A stretch of DNA of 44,200 nucleotides from contig CACXIR010000014.1 in assembly GCA_902767785.1 (NCBI GenBank), positions 1-44,200 on the forward strand, in the 5' to 3' direction. Within the stretch, counting starts at the first letter, position 1. The number at the start of each line of letters is the position of its first letter. Of the stretch, positions 26,945-36,455 are shown piece by piece. A model generated the notes under the pieces. It searched no databases. It worked only from the letters and a program-made list of their open reading frames with translations, and was not told the DNA's origin. This stretch comes from Fibrobacter succinogenes (GTDB lineage Bacteria > Fibrobacterota > Fibrobacteria > Fibrobacterales > Fibrobacteraceae). The position numbers and the translations under genes are program-made.

Positions 26945-28309
26945 ATGACAAACGAGAAGTCTGCAATTCCACGTTTTCCATTCCACATCGCCATCCTCTT
27001 TCTCTTGCTGCTCGCAGCCTGCGGCGACCTTATGGAACCCGTGGAATCTACCCCCAAACCCACGGCCTACGAGTTCCACTATTGGCTTTTGAGCAGGACC
27101 TACCTGTTCGAAGAAGACCTGGATAGTCTGCCAAAACAAGGCGACAGCGTCCAAGTACTTTACCAGTCCCTAAGTGACCGCTACACCCGCTACTACCCGC
27201 CTTCCAAGAGCGAGGCCGCAGAAACCCAGATGAACACCTCTATCGTGGAGGGGGACCTGGGATTGGAATACCTGGTCGTTTATACCGACGACAAAAACGG
27301 CTCCGCGGAATCTAACCACCCCATCCTCATCTCCAGGGTCTATGCGGACAGCCCGGCAGGCAGGGCTGGCGTCCCCCAGTACGGATTCATCCTAAAGGCA
27401 AACGGAGTCGATCTCGCCGGGGAATCGGCCCTCGGTGTTTACGATTCTATCGTGAACTATAGCGCCGATGTCGCACTGGACGTATTCTATGACGACAGCG
27501 TATACCACTTTGACCTGACCAAGGAAACCGTTTACGCACCCACAGTCTTTTTGGACACCATTTCTGGAACCACCTTCATAACCATCACAGAATTCAAGAC
27601 GTCTACCGCCAACAGGGAGCGGGGAACCTTCGGAGAACTGCAGGCATACCTGGATTCTACCAAAGGGGAAACGGCCCCGCGGGTACTGGACCTGCGAAGC
27701 AACCCGGGAGGGCTAATCAGCCAGTGCCTGCCCGCGGCAGACTTGTTCGTTAAACAGGGACTCCTTTCAGAACGAAGATATGTCAGCGTCAGTCCCGACG
27801 GGAAAAGAATCCATGGCAGTTCCAGCTACATGGCTAAAGCAGGTGATCCGGGCGAGAACGGGAAATTCATAATGATCGCCAACAAGGCTTCCGCCTCCTG
27901 CACAGAAATTTTTATCGCAGCAACAAAAGAGCAGGGAAACATTCCCCTTGTAGGAGGAACCACCTATGGCAAGGGAATTGGGCAAAGCCAGTGGAAAACC
28001 ATCGAGGGCGGCCTTGCCGTCATCACCAACCTGGAGTTCTATACGCCAAAGGGAAACTCCTACCACGGCAAGGGAATTAAACCCGATATCGAGTGCGATG
28101 CAACCAGAACCTGTGCCTTAGAAGCTATTGCATCCCTTTACGGCAAAAAAAGTGTCTCCGCTTCCGCAACTGCAGAAAGAACCGCCATTGAAAAAGCCTT
28201 GCTCTCGAACGGGGAGGAATACGCCTCCCTTAAGAAAACTTCCTATGCCGGCGGGGCCATCGACCCTGACATTCATTTTGTAAATTATCCTTACACTCCT
28301 CAGCCATAA
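26945..28309 (+). CDS. S41 (C-terminal processing) peptidase, lipoprotein
   Basis: About 454 residues from ATG 26945; a GTG at 26933 is an alternative. The signal peptide ends in the lipobox LLAAC, so it is predicted to be lipid-anchored in the envelope. A PDZ domain (about 85-190, ISRVYADSPAGRAGVPQYGFILKANG) precedes the S41 protease domain. DLRSNPGG, the catalytic Ser in NKASASCTEIF and the catalytic Lys in GGTTYGKGIGQ are all present. It probably trims or degrades envelope proteins. The next gene is a paralogue eight bases downstream, so they form a tandem pair. Confidence 0.88.
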   Translation: MTNEKSAIPRFPFHIAILFLLLLAACGDLMEPVESTPKPTAYEFHYWLLSRTYLFEEDLDSLPKQGDSVQVLYQSLSDRYTRYYPPSKSEAAETQMNTSIVEGDLGLEYLVVYTDDKNGSAESNHPILISRVYADSPAGRAGVPQYGFILKANGVDLAGESALGVYDSIVNYSADVALDVFYDDSVYHFDLTKETVYAPTVFLDTISGTTFITITEFKTSTANRERGTFGELQAYLDSTKGETAPRVLDLRSNPGGLISQCLPAADLFVKQGLLSERRYVSVSPDGKRIHGSSSYMAKAGDPGENGKFIMIANKASASCTEIFIAATKEQGNIPLVGGTTYGKGIGQSQWKTIEGGLAVITNLEFYTPKGNSYHGKGIKPDIECDATRTCALEAIASLYGKKSVSASATAERTAIEKALLSNGEEYASLKKTSYAGGAIDPDIHFVNYPYTPQP

Positions 28310-28317
28310 GGAATCTT

Positions 28318-29736
28318 ATGTCTTTAAAAAATTCAATCAAAAAGAAATTGAGTGTTACCCTTGTTCTTTGCGCCGCTCTCGCCTGGACCGGGTGTACGGT
28401 CAAGAACGCCGACAACGAAATTGCCATGCCAGACTCGGAGCAAGAAGGAAATAAGCCCCTCACCCTGGCCGATGAAGAATTCCAATTCAATTACGAAGCC
28501 CTTTATTTTTACTACCTGGCGGCAAGCACCCAGTTGGGGAGCATAGATAAGTACAAGGGCTACGGGCAGAACGCAGGCTATTCTCCAGACTATTACGAGT
28601 ATCCCGACATCTACTACATGTATAGTCAGATGGACGACAACTACACCCTCTATTTTGGCCCCTATTACGCCCAGCAGAGGGATTTCTCTGCGACCACGGA
28701 AGACTCGTACAACTTGGCGGTTTCGGTAGAGAGCCGTGACAGTTCAAGACTAGTCATCACCCAGGTTTTCCCCAATGGCCCTGGCGAAAAGGCGGGACTA
28801 AAAGAAGGCGACACCATCCTCTACGTTGGTGCAACTGTACCCGGCGACGCTGATGGATTTAACAAGCTTACCTCGGGCAAAGAGGGTGACAGCCTGTCGC
28901 TGAAGGTTTTGAGGGGAAGCGATTCTCTAGATATCAAGGCTGAACTTTTCTGCTACAAAATGCCCTCAGTGACCGTAACCTACAGGGATTCCATTCCTGT
29001 CATCAAAATCACCGAATATGCAAACGCAAGCGCCGTCAGTTGTGCCGAAGCAGATGACAACACTTCCGAGAATGGAACCGCAGACGAATTCAAGGCGGCC
29101 TTGAAGGCCACAAAGGGCGCCACCGTCATTGACCTGAGGGGAAACCCGGGAGGAACTCTGGACCAATGCTTTACGGCAACGGAAGACCTGCTTTCCAAAG
29201 GCGACACCCTGATAATTTTCGAATATGCAGACATGGCACCCGACTCTGTACATCAAATGATAATGCGTGAAAACATAGTGGCCTCTAAGGATGGCGTGGG
29301 CAAAGGACGCTACTACGTGTTCCTTGCCGACACCAATACCGCAAGCTGTGCAGAAATGATGATGATGGGAGCCACCACAAACCTGAAAACACCCGTGGTG
29401 GGCATGATCACTTATGGAAAGAGCATTGGCCAGTACTACATTCCGACAATCGCCAAGGGCTATAGCATCATCACCGGCATGAAGATGTACGACAAGAACG
29501 GATCCAGCCCCCATGACTATGGATTCGCCCCCGATTACGAAATTGCGGACTCCCTGAAGGCCCTAGACAAGGCCGTCGAGCTAGCCAAGGCAGGTAAAGA
29601 AAAACGCACCAAGGGCTACGGCACCAAAAGGCTGCACCACTTTACGGACACTTTTGCAAAGAAGGCATCCAACGGGAACATGGTCCCCAGAGGCGGTGCC
29701 TACAAGTGGAAGGAATTGCCTTTCAAAAAGAAATAG
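28318..29736 (+). CDS. S41 peptidase, lipoprotein (tandem paralogue)
   Basis: 472 residues. A lipoprotein signal peptide (LSVTLVLCAALAWTGC) is followed by an acidic stretch, a PDZ domain (VITQVFPNGPGEKAGLKEGDTILYVG, about 145-210), and the S41 core with DLRGNPGG, TNTASCAEMMMMGA (catalytic Ser) and GMITYGKSIGQ (catalytic Lys). It differs from its upstream neighbour by having Asp/Glu-rich inserts and a basic C-terminal tail of about 50 residues. An AAGGAAT site lies before the ATG. It converges with the M23 peptidase gene three bases away. Confidence 0.88.
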   Translation: MSLKNSIKKKLSVTLVLCAALAWTGCTVKNADNEIAMPDSEQEGNKPLTLADEEFQFNYEALYFYYLAASTQLGSIDKYKGYGQNAGYSPDYYEYPDIYYMYSQMDDNYTLYFGPYYAQQRDFSATTEDSYNLAVSVESRDSSRLVITQVFPNGPGEKAGLKEGDTILYVGATVPGDADGFNKLTSGKEGDSLSLKVLRGSDSLDIKAELFCYKMPSVTVTYRDSIPVIKITEYANASAVSCAEADDNTSENGTADEFKAALKATKGATVIDLRGNPGGTLDQCFTATEDLLSKGDTLIIFEYADMAPDSVHQMIMRENIVASKDGVGKGRYYVFLADTNTASCAEMMMMGATTNLKTPVVGMITYGKSIGQYYIPTIAKGYSIITGMKMYDKNGSSPHDYGFAPDYEIADSLKALDKAVELAKAGKEKRTKGYGTKRLHHFTDTFAKKASNGNMVPRGGAYKWKELPFKKK

Positions 29737-29739
29737 CAG

Positions 29740-31050
29740 TTAGTTCAAATTGCGCATACGCACCATCACGTCGGTGGTGTCGTTTGCTTTTATAGCAGGG
29801 GCGGCCAGGGTCGCCTCTATCTGCGTGCGGATTTCAGCCACCTCCCTCTTGAGGCGGGCAAGGCGCTCGCCCTCTAGCTTGGGGGCAGCAATCATGGTCT
29901 TGGAAGCAGGATTTATCCAGGCTCCCTTTTCGTTCTTGAAACCCAAATGCAGATGCGGGCCCGTGCTGCGGCCTGTGGAACCAACACGGCCAATGCACTG
30001 GCGTGCCGAGACCTTGGACCCCACGCCAACCCCGCGAGCAGACAGGTGCATGTACCAGCTTTCAGAATTGTCCCTGTGGCGTATTGCAATCTTGTTCCCG
30101 CTAAATTGGTCAAAGCCCGAAACCGTCACAATGCCCTCGGCCACTGCATAAACGGGAGTGCCCGTGGGGCTACCGTAGTCGATGCCTGCATGCATCTTGC
30201 GTTGGCCCGTAATGGGATGAATGCGGTTACCAAAGGGGCTAGTGACATGCAGGCGGTCTAGCGGGTAGCGGAGGCCGTCGTAGACCAGAGCCTCCCCCGT
30301 TTCGGTGTAATGGGCGTTAAAGGAACTCTTGGGGTCCGGATCTTCATAGCGGAACGCTTCGTGGTGACCCACAATGCGGCCCTCGAATTCGGCATAGACC
30401 ACCTTGCCCGAAATCCAGATGGAATCCTGATAAAATGTTTCTTCTAGCAAAATGCGGAAGCGGTCCCCGGCACGGGCCAACGGGAACGCCACCTTGCACT
30501 GGAGCACTCCGCTCACAATGCCCACCATGCGGCCAGGGATTCCCACTTTGAAAAGGGTTCCGTTCAAAGTGCTGCCCTCGGTAAGGGTTCCCTCAAAAAT
30601 AGACTGTCGCCGGACCACCGGCTTTTCAATCAAGCTATAGACGTAGCCAGAATCCGTACGAGAAAGCATGTGAACCGTGGCAGGATTGGGCGCATAGCGG
30701 AACCGCTGCACGCTCCCTGCAGAATCAAGGGCTGCATAAAAAACTTGGCCTACGCGAAGTTTAGAAAGCTCCACACTATCCTGGAGGGCAAGTACAATCT
30801 TGCCCCTCTCTTTTTCGTTAATCTGCATACGGACAAGAACTTGGAACAGTCCGTCTCCAGCACGTACGGTATCGTTTTGAACAATCCAGTCTGCGGGCAA
30901 AGCTTGATACTTTTCCAGTTCGGCATTTAAGGAATCCCGCTTACCTTGCAAGGATGAAACTTCTCCTTGAATAGCTTGGAGCCGTTCTTGTTCATTACAA
31001 GCCACAAGAAGGAGCGACAACAGAAACAATAAGAATGCGCTACGAAGCAT
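29740..31050 (-). CDS. M23 peptidoglycan endopeptidase, lipoprotein
   Basis: 436 residues. The lipobox is LLLVAC at the N terminus. A short coiled coil follows (about 25-50, QEVSSLQGKRDSLNAEL-like), then a LysM/OapA-like region (about 60-260). The C-terminal LytM domain has the zinc ligands in MHAGIDYG (about 287) and HLHLGF (about 365), with HRDNSESWYMHLS between. It would cut peptide cross-links in peptidoglycan at the outer membrane or periplasm, as in cell elongation or separation. All metal residues are present, so it is likely active rather than an EnvC-type activator. It is monocistronic. Confidence 0.9.
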   Translation of the reverse strand: MLRSAFLLFLLSLLLVACNEQERLQAIQGEVSSLQGKRDSLNAELEKYQALPADWIVQNDTVRAGDGLFQVLVRMQINEKERGKIVLALQDSVELSKLRVGQVFYAALDSAGSVQRFRYAPNPATVHMLSRTDSGYVYSLIEKPVVRRQSIFEGTLTEGSTLNGTLFKVGIPGRMVGIVSGVLQCKVAFPLARAGDRFRILLEETFYQDSIWISGKVVYAEFEGRIVGHHEAFRYEDPDPKSSFNAHYTETGEALVYDGLRYPLDRLHVTSPFGNRIHPITGQRKMHAGIDYGSPTGTPVYAVAEGIVTVSGFDQFSGNKIAIRHRDNSESWYMHLSARGVGVGSKVSARQCIGRVGSTGRSTGPHLHLGFKNEKGAWINPASKTMIAAPKLEGERLARLKREVAEIRTQIEATLAAPAIKANDTTDVMVRMRNLN

Positions 31051-31094
31051 ACACCTACAAAAAGCTGATTGTTTTAAAGCAAACGATTACAACG

Positions 31095-31128
31095 CAAAAA
31101 TAAAAATCGCCCGCGAACATTCGGGCGA
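31095..31128 (-). terminator. Terminator of the FKBP gene
   Basis: TCGCCCG (31107-31113) pairs with CGGGCGA (31122-31128). On the minus strand the hairpin is followed by TTTTTATTTTTG. It lies about 25 bases after the stop codon. Confidence 0.85.
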
Positions 31129-31152
31129 CTTTATAAAAACTGGACCTAAATT

Positions 31153-32238
31153 CTAGTTTGCTGCAGCGGGTTGAGCTGCAGGCTGTGCTGCGGGAGCAGC
31201 CGCGGGAGCGGCGGCGGCAGGTGCTGCAGCGGGCTGAGCAGTGGGAGCAGCAGCCGCAGGAGCGGCGGCAGGTGCTGCGGCGGGCTGAGCAGCGGGAGCA
31301 GCCGCGGGCTTAGCTGCGGGCTTAGCTTCTGCCTTGGCGGCAGCCGCGGGCTTAGCTGCCGGCTTAGCTTCAGCCTTGGGAGCAGCAGCCGCGGGAGCGG
31401 CGGCAGCCGGCTTAGCTTCTGCCTTGGGAGCAGCAGCGGGCTTAGCTGCGGGAGCAGCGGCGGGTTCAGCCTTGGCAGGTTCTGCAGGGGCAGCTGCCGG
31501 GGCGTCGGCCGCATGGGTGTCAATCAGTTCCATTTCGAACACCAGCGTGCTGTTGCCCGGAATCTGCGGGCCACGACCGCGGGGGCCGTAAGCCAGGTCG
31601 CTAGGAATCCAAGCGGTCACCTTCTCGCCCACCTTCATGAGCTTGAGCATTTCGGTCCAACCCGGAATCACGGCTCCAATGGGGAATTCAAGAGGTTCGC
31701 CACGGTCAACAGAGCTGTCGAACTTGGTACCGTCCAAAAGCGTACCGGTGTAATGCACCTTCACGATATCGCCATCGGCAGGGGTAGCACCCGTACCTTC
31801 GGTAATCACCTTGTACTGAAGGCCGCTTTCCGTGGTCACCACACCTTCGGCAGTCTTGTTCTGGGCAAGGAAGGCTTCGCCGGCAGCCTTGTTGTTGGCG
31901 GCGGCAATGCTATCCTTCTTGGCCTTTTCAGCCTGGCGGGACTGGGAGAGTTCTGTCAGGGTCTGGAAAATGGTGGAATCGGCCATGAGGTACTTGGCGC
32001 TATCCTGCTTGTAACGTTCAACAAAGGCCTGGATAAAGAGGTCCAAATCCAAATCAATGGAATCACGTGTCACCAGCTGGAACTGGGCCTGATTACCAAA
32101 ATGGGCACCCAGGGCATAGCTATACTTGTCCTTTTCGGTGACCAGGGCAGTCTTGGTCTTGGGACCCTGGCACAACTGATCACAACCTGTCAAGACAAGT
32201 GCAAGAGCACCTGCGGCAACAATCGCTTTTTTATTCAT
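31153..32238 (-). CDS. FKBP-type peptidyl-prolyl isomerase, lipoprotein with Ala/Pro/Lys tail
   Basis: 361 residues. The lipobox is LALVLTGC. An FKBP dimerisation/N-terminal helical domain (about 35-135) is followed by the FKBP domain (about 140-245: [72 protein letters not shown]), as in Mip/FkpA. It helps fold exported proteins by Pro isomerisation. The last 110 residues are almost only Ala, Pro, Lys, Glu and Gln ([12 protein letters not shown] units), resembling histone-H1-like or cell-wall-binding tails; such a tail is unusual for FkpA. AAGGAAGGA gives a strong ribosome-binding site for the ATG at 32238. Confidence 0.92.
   Translation of the reverse strand: MNKKAIVAAGALALVLTGCDQLCQGPKTKTALVTEKDKYSYALGAHFGNQAQFQLVTRDSIDLDLDLFIQAFVERYKQDSAKYLMADSTIFQTLTELSQSRQAEKAKKDSIAAANNKAAGEAFLAQNKTAEGVVTTESGLQYKVITEGTGATPADGDIVKVHYTGTLLDGTKFDSSVDRGEPLEFPIGAVIPGWTEMLKLMKVGEKVTAWIPSDLAYGPRGRGPQIPGNSTLVFEMELIDTHAADAPAAAPAEPAKAEPAAAPAAKPAAAPKAEAKPAAAAPAAAAPKAEAKPAAKPAAAAKAEAKPAAKPAAAPAAQPAAAPAAAPAAAAPTAQPAAAPAAAAPAAAPAAQPAAQPAAAN
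31156..31490 (-). repeat. Low-complexity GC-rich repeat encoding the Ala/Pro/Lys tail
   Basis: Degenerate short repeats of GCW/CCN codons over about 335 bases (AAP, AEAKP and AAQP units). They are prone to slippage or misassembly, so tail length may vary between strains. Confidence 0.85.
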
Positions 32239-32338
32239 GAGTTATCCTTCCTTTTAAATTGACGTTGATAAAATAGCAAATCTTTGGCAAGCGGTGACCA
32301 AAAAATGCTAATTTTCTGAAAAAGAATTCATATATTAT

Positions 32339-32363
32339 GGGAAAGTATCTGTTTCCCAAGGAA
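32339..32363 (+). promoter_or_regulatory. Leader hairpin and ribosome-binding site of glmS
   Basis: GGGAAA (32339-32344) pairs with TTTCCC (32352-32357), directly followed by AAGGAA, five bases before the ATG at 32369. The hairpin could influence ribosome access. It is too small to be the glmS ribozyme. Confidence 0.35.
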
Positions 32364-32368
32364 TCTGT

Positions 32369-34198
32369 ATGTGCGGAATAGTTGCCTATATCGGTCAAAA
32401 AGACGCTCTCCCCATCCTAGTCGGCGGTCTTAAAAAACTGGAGTACCGAGGCTATGATAGCTCGGGCGTAGCCCTGGTCAGCTGTGGAAAAGTGGCAACG
32501 GTCCGCGCCTCTGGAAAAATAAGTGCCTTGGAAAGCAAGCTCAAGGAAACTCCCATTAGCGGAAATATCGGCATCGCCCATACCCGCTGGGCCACCCACG
32601 GCGCCCCCACGGAACAAAACGCCCACCCCCACACCAGTTTTGACGGAAAGATATCCATTGTCCATAATGGAATCATCGAAAACTATGCCAGCTTGAAGGC
32701 GAAACTCATCGAAAAAGGAGTCTGCTTCAAGTCCGAAACTGACACCGAGGTGGTAGCCCACCTGATTGCCCGAAACTACAACGGCGACCTGAAGGAAGCA
32801 GTGCTAAAAGCTCTTTCCCTTATTGAAGGGACCTTTGGCTTGGCCGTTATTTGCAGCGACGAACCCGACACCCTGATAGGGGCGCGCCGTGGCAGCCCCC
32901 TGATTCTTGGAATTGGAGGCGAAGGCGACTTTTTCCTAGCAAGCGACGTATCCGCCATTATCAACCACACCCAAAAGGTGGTATACCTGGACGACAACGA
33001 CGTGGTCCAGATTAAGCGCGACGGCTACTCCATTGTGAACATGAACAGCCATGAAGTAAATCGCGACGTGCAGGACGTGGACTTTGATGCAGAGTCCATC
33101 GCCAAGGGCGGTTTCGCCCACTTCATGCTGAAAGAAATCTTTGAACAACCTGAAGTCTTGAAGAACACCATGCGTGGCCGCCTGCTCATAGCCGAAGGCA
33201 ACGCCAAACTCGCTGGTCTGGACACCAACATCAAAGAACTCAGGAACATCAACCGCATCATCATTACCGCCTGCGGAACAAGCTACTACGCCGGCATGGT
33301 GGGCGAATATATGATTGAAGACCTAGCAGGTGTGCCCGTAGAGGTGGAATACGCCTCTGAATTCCGTTACCGGAACCCCATTATCAAGCCGGGGACCCTA
33401 GTCCTTGCCATTTCCCAGTCCGGCGAGACCGCCGACACGCTGGCAGCCTTGAAAGAAGCCCAGCAGAAGGGCGCCACGGCCCTTGCCATCTGTAACGGCG
33501 TGGGTTCCACCATTGCCCGCACCAGCGATGGCGGCGTGTACCTGCATGCCGGTCCCGAAATCGGCGTGGCCTCTACCAAGGCGTTCACAAGCCAGGTGAC
33601 TGTGCTTGCCATGATCGCGCTCTTGCTCGGACGCCAGCGTAGGCTCTCTTTCGAAGCCGGAGCCGATATCGCCCGCGCCCTCACGGAACTGCCTGCCCTG
33701 GTGGAAGAAACGCTCAAACTTTCCGACAAAATTGCAGAAATTGCGAAACAATATGTAAAGGCCAACAACTTCCTGTACCTGGGCAGACACTTCAACTACC
33801 CGGTAGCCATGGAAGGCGCCCTGAAACTCAAGGAAATCAGCTACATCCACGCCGAAGGCTACCCCGCTGCCGAAATGAAGCACGGCCCCATCGCCCTGAT
33901 CGACGAAAACATGCCAGTGGTGGTCATCGCTCCCAAGGACGCCCTGTTCGACAAGGTCATCAGCAATGTCCGCGAAATCAAGGCCCGTGGTGGCCGGGTC
34001 ATCGCCGTCACCACCGAGGACTGCAAGCCCCTGGACGAATTTGCGGACCACCTTATCAAGGTGCCCAAGACCATCCCCATGCTCATGCCTATCGTCACCT
34101 GCGTGCCGCTGCAGCTGTTGGCGTACCACATTGCGGTACTCCGCGGGAATGACGTGGACCAGCCCAGGAATTTGGCAAAGAGCGTAACAGTGGAATAA
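32369..34198 (+). CDS. glmS: Glutamine--fructose-6-phosphate aminotransferase
   Basis: 609 residues, the normal GlmS length. It makes glucosamine-6-phosphate from fructose-6-phosphate and glutamine, the first step to UDP-GlcNAc for peptidoglycan and lipopolysaccharide. The N-terminal class II amidotransferase begins MCGIVAYIG with catalytic Cys2 and has EYRGYDSSG, HTRWATHG and VHNGIIEN. Two SIS domains follow, with the ACGTSYYA and SQSGETADT loops, and the C terminus ends KSVTVE, as in the family. scpA starts two bases after its stop. Confidence 0.97.
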   Translation: MCGIVAYIGQKDALPILVGGLKKLEYRGYDSSGVALVSCGKVATVRASGKISALESKLKETPISGNIGIAHTRWATHGAPTEQNAHPHTSFDGKISIVHNGIIENYASLKAKLIEKGVCFKSETDTEVVAHLIARNYNGDLKEAVLKALSLIEGTFGLAVICSDEPDTLIGARRGSPLILGIGGEGDFFLASDVSAIINHTQKVVYLDDNDVVQIKRDGYSIVNMNSHEVNRDVQDVDFDAESIAKGGFAHFMLKEIFEQPEVLKNTMRGRLLIAEGNAKLAGLDTNIKELRNINRIIITACGTSYYAGMVGEYMIEDLAGVPVEVEYASEFRYRNPIIKPGTLVLAISQSGETADTLAALKEAQQKGATALAICNGVGSTIARTSDGGVYLHAGPEIGVASTKAFTSQVTVLAMIALLLGRQRRLSFEAGADIARALTELPALVEETLKLSDKIAEIAKQYVKANNFLYLGRHFNYPVAMEGALKLKEISYIHAEGYPAAEMKHGPIALIDENMPVVVIAPKDALFDKVISNVREIKARGGRVIAVTTEDCKPLDEFADHLIKVPKTIPMLMPIVTCVPLQLLAYHIAVLRGNDVDQPRNLAKSVTVE

Positions 34199-34200
34199 AA

Positions 34201-35391
34201 ATGGTCGATATCGAAGAACAGGAAGATTACGAAGTACGCATAGGATCCTTTAACGGCCCTATGGACCTTCTTTTGTACCTGGTCCAGAAAAAGGAGATGT
34301 CCCTGGACCAGATTCCTATTGCTGAAATCGCCGACGACTTTTTGAAATGGGTGCAACAGTTTACCGTGGCCGACCTTTCCAAGGCCGGAGACTTCTTGTA
34401 CATGGCAAGCCGCCTAATGGCCCTAAAAGTGCAGGAACTGTTGCCTGCCGAAGAACGGGACCCCGCCCTTGTCGAAGAATACAACGAAGATCGCGAAAAG
34501 CTAATGCAAGAAATGCTGGAGTACCAGCGTTACAAGCAGGTGGCCGGTGGACTCCAAGAAATGGAAGGCGAGAACTTCGGAACGTACTCCCGCGGGCGGC
34601 TTGAAAAGACCCAAAGCGATGACGAGACTCTGGCCGATGCCAACATTTGGCAGCTGTTCCGCGCCTACCAAAAAAGTTTAAAGACAAAGATATCGGAAAC
34701 CATCCACCACATTGAACTGGACTACGTAACCATTCAGGATAGGCAGCAGGCCATAAACAACTACCTGAACGTCCATGGCCGTGCCCTGTTCGAGGACCTG
34801 CTGGACAACGACAGCCACCCCATTGTAGCGGCAGTGACCTTCATGGCATTGCTGGAGATGATTAAGACCGACGAGCTGGTTTTCCGCCAAAGCGAACTGT
34901 TTGGACCCATCTGGATTTACCGCAAAAAGAACAACGAAGAATTCGCCGACGAAATGGCCAGCGAAACGGTGTTCTTCTCCAAGGATCCCGATGTAAAGCC
35001 GGGTCTAGTGGAAGAAATCCGGAAAGAAGCTACTGCCCGCAAAGAGACGGGCAGCGTAGGCGACATTGCCGCCGTGATGCGCGAGGTTTTGCTATGGGCG
35101 AACCGCGGGCAGATTGTTACCGAGGATATCTTGGACGCCATGCTGGAAGGTCGCGAAGACTTGAGCGAAGTGCAAGAGGACCCCTACGGGGATGCTGCCG
35201 ACGACGCTGCAACAGGGGCTGCGGAAACCATTGATACCACCGTCACCGAGATTCGCGAAGAATCCGCCCTGGATCCTTCGGCTCAGGATGACAGCAAGGC
35301 GGCTGCACAGGATGGCGCTACGGCAGCTCAAGAAGGCATTGCGGCAGAAGACGAGTCCGACACCCTGGAAATCCACGGTGCGCAGGACTAA
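34201..35391 (+). CDS. scpA: Segregation and condensation protein A, with C-terminal extension
   Basis: 396 residues; typical ScpA is about 250. Residues 10-270 are the ScpA kleisin: FNGPMDLLLYLVQKKEMSLDQIPIAEIADDFL at the N terminus (described in part), DFLYMASRLMALKVQELLP in the middle, and a C-terminal winged-helix region (VTFMALLEMIKTDELVFRQSELFGPIWI). It bridges SMC heads in chromosome condensation. The remaining 125 residues, after about 272, are acidic and Ala-rich (for example GDAADDAATGAAE) and look disordered. No scpB follows. It is probably translated from the same mRNA as glmS. Confidence 0.92.
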   Translation: MVDIEEQEDYEVRIGSFNGPMDLLLYLVQKKEMSLDQIPIAEIADDFLKWVQQFTVADLSKAGDFLYMASRLMALKVQELLPAEERDPALVEEYNEDREKLMQEMLEYQRYKQVAGGLQEMEGENFGTYSRGRLEKTQSDDETLADANIWQLFRAYQKSLKTKISETIHHIELDYVTIQDRQQAINNYLNVHGRALFEDLLDNDSHPIVAAVTFMALLEMIKTDELVFRQSELFGPIWIYRKKNNEEFADEMASETVFFSKDPDVKPGLVEEIRKEATARKETGSVGDIAAVMREVLLWANRGQIVTEDILDAMLEGREDLSEVQEDPYGDAADDAATGAAETIDTTVTEIREESALDPSAQDDSKAAAQDGATAAQEGIAAEDESDTLEIHGAQD

Positions 35392-35414
35392 CCATTTCAG
35401 ATTCAGGCTGGTTG

Positions 35415-35699
35415 TCAATCCCAGTTGATGCTGGGGGGCGGATCCTTTAAATCCTTGTTCTGCTTTGCCGCCTCGAACTTCTTTTCCAGGAGTTCGGCAC
35501 GGTTCTTTTGGGCCTCCTTGGCGGCGGCAAACTTGGCGTCCAATTCAGAACTGCGGGATTTCTGCGCTTTCAAAAAATCGTCGAAGGACTTGGTTTCCTT
35601 TTTAAATTCCTTATGGGAAAGAACTTCGCCGGTGTCGGCGTCCACCACGATTTCGCCCTTGCACATGGGGCATTCGACAGTCAGCGTTCTCACAGCCAT
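35415..35699 (-). CDS. Small protein with one zinc-ribbon-like CxxC and coiled coil
   Basis: 94 residues. The N-terminal VECPMCKGEIVVDADTGEVLSH has a single Cys-x2-Cys pair, like half of a zinc ribbon. The rest is a charged helix rich in Lys, Glu and Ala (about 30-80), followed by PPPSINWD. It is nine bases downstream of the YugP-like protease gene and likely cotranscribed. It is not identified beyond this; such small proteins often serve as dimeric adaptors. Confidence 0.75.
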   Translation of the reverse strand: MAVRTLTVECPMCKGEIVVDADTGEVLSHKEFKKETKSFDDFLKAQKSRSSELDAKFAAAKEAQKNRAELLEKKFEAAKQNKDLKDPPPSINWD

Positions 35700-35708
35700 A
35701 GTGCCTCC

Positions 35709-36422
35709 CTAATCCCTGCGGCCGCCAATTAGGCCCGCACGGTATGCCCAGTAGAGCAACTGCAAAATGGAAGAAATGGCCGCCGCCACGTAAGTCAAGC
35801 CCGCCGCAAAAAGTACGCCGCTCACGGTATTGTATTCCCTACCCTGGGCCACGATGTCCATACGAGCAAGGGCCTTCTTGGCACGGGAAGAAGCGTCAAA
35901 TTCTACGGGGACCGTTACCAGGGTAAAGAACGTGGCCAGAGCAAAAAGAAGCACGCCCACAATGGCCAGGGAATAGCCCAAGGCACGGCCCGCACTCATC
36001 AAGATGATTCCGAGAATCACAAGCCAGGGTCCCAAATTGGAGCCGATATTTGCTGCAGGAACAATAAAGGAACGGAGCCACAGGGGGAAATACCCCTGAG
36101 CGTGCTGGATGGCGTGACCCACTTCGTGGGCGGCAACGCCTGCGGCACTGGCGTTCTGGCCGTAATAGACTTCCTTGGACAGGTTCAAAGTTTTATTTAA
36201 TGGGTTGTAATGGTCCGAAAGGAATCCCTGATGCACCAGAACCTTCACGTCGGTAATGCCCGCATCCATGAGGATGGCCTTGGCCACATCGGCGCCGGTA
36301 AGCCCGCTCATAATGCGAACTTTCTGGCCCGCTGCAAAGCGGCTCTTGACCAGCATGGAAACGGTGCCCGAAAGCACCAGGGTCACAAGCAATATGGACA
36401 TGTACAAAGGATCGAACATCAT
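35709..36422 (-). CDS. YugP-type membrane zinc metallopeptidase
   Basis: 237 residues. An N-terminal membrane segment (PLYMSILLVTLVLSGTVSML) is followed by a conserved NPLNKTLNLS region and the zinc motif AAHEVGHAIQH (about residue 100). Further membrane segments lie at about 125-170 and near the C terminus, and VEFDASSRAK carries the expected third-ligand region. This is the YugP/DUF230 family, an inner-membrane neutral zinc protease whose substrate is unknown. GGAGATCC precedes the ATG at 36422. Confidence 0.9.
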   Translation of the reverse strand: MMFDPLYMSILLVTLVLSGTVSMLVKSRFAAGQKVRIMSGLTGADVAKAILMDAGITDVKVLVHQGFLSDHYNPLNKTLNLSKEVYYGQNASAAGVAAHEVGHAIQHAQGYFPLWLRSFIVPAANIGSNLGPWLVILGIILMSAGRALGYSLAIVGVLLFALATFFTLVTVPVEFDASSRAKKALARMDIVAQGREYNTVSGVLFAAGLTYVAAAISSILQLLYWAYRAGLIGGRRD

Positions 36423-36455
36423 AAGCGGATCTCCTGGGAGGTAATATACAAAAAA

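Noticed and set aside
32281..32368. glmS ribozyme or riboswitch upstream of glmS
   Set aside because: Only one 6-bp hairpin lies in the 88 bases inspected; the ribozyme core needs a much larger structure.
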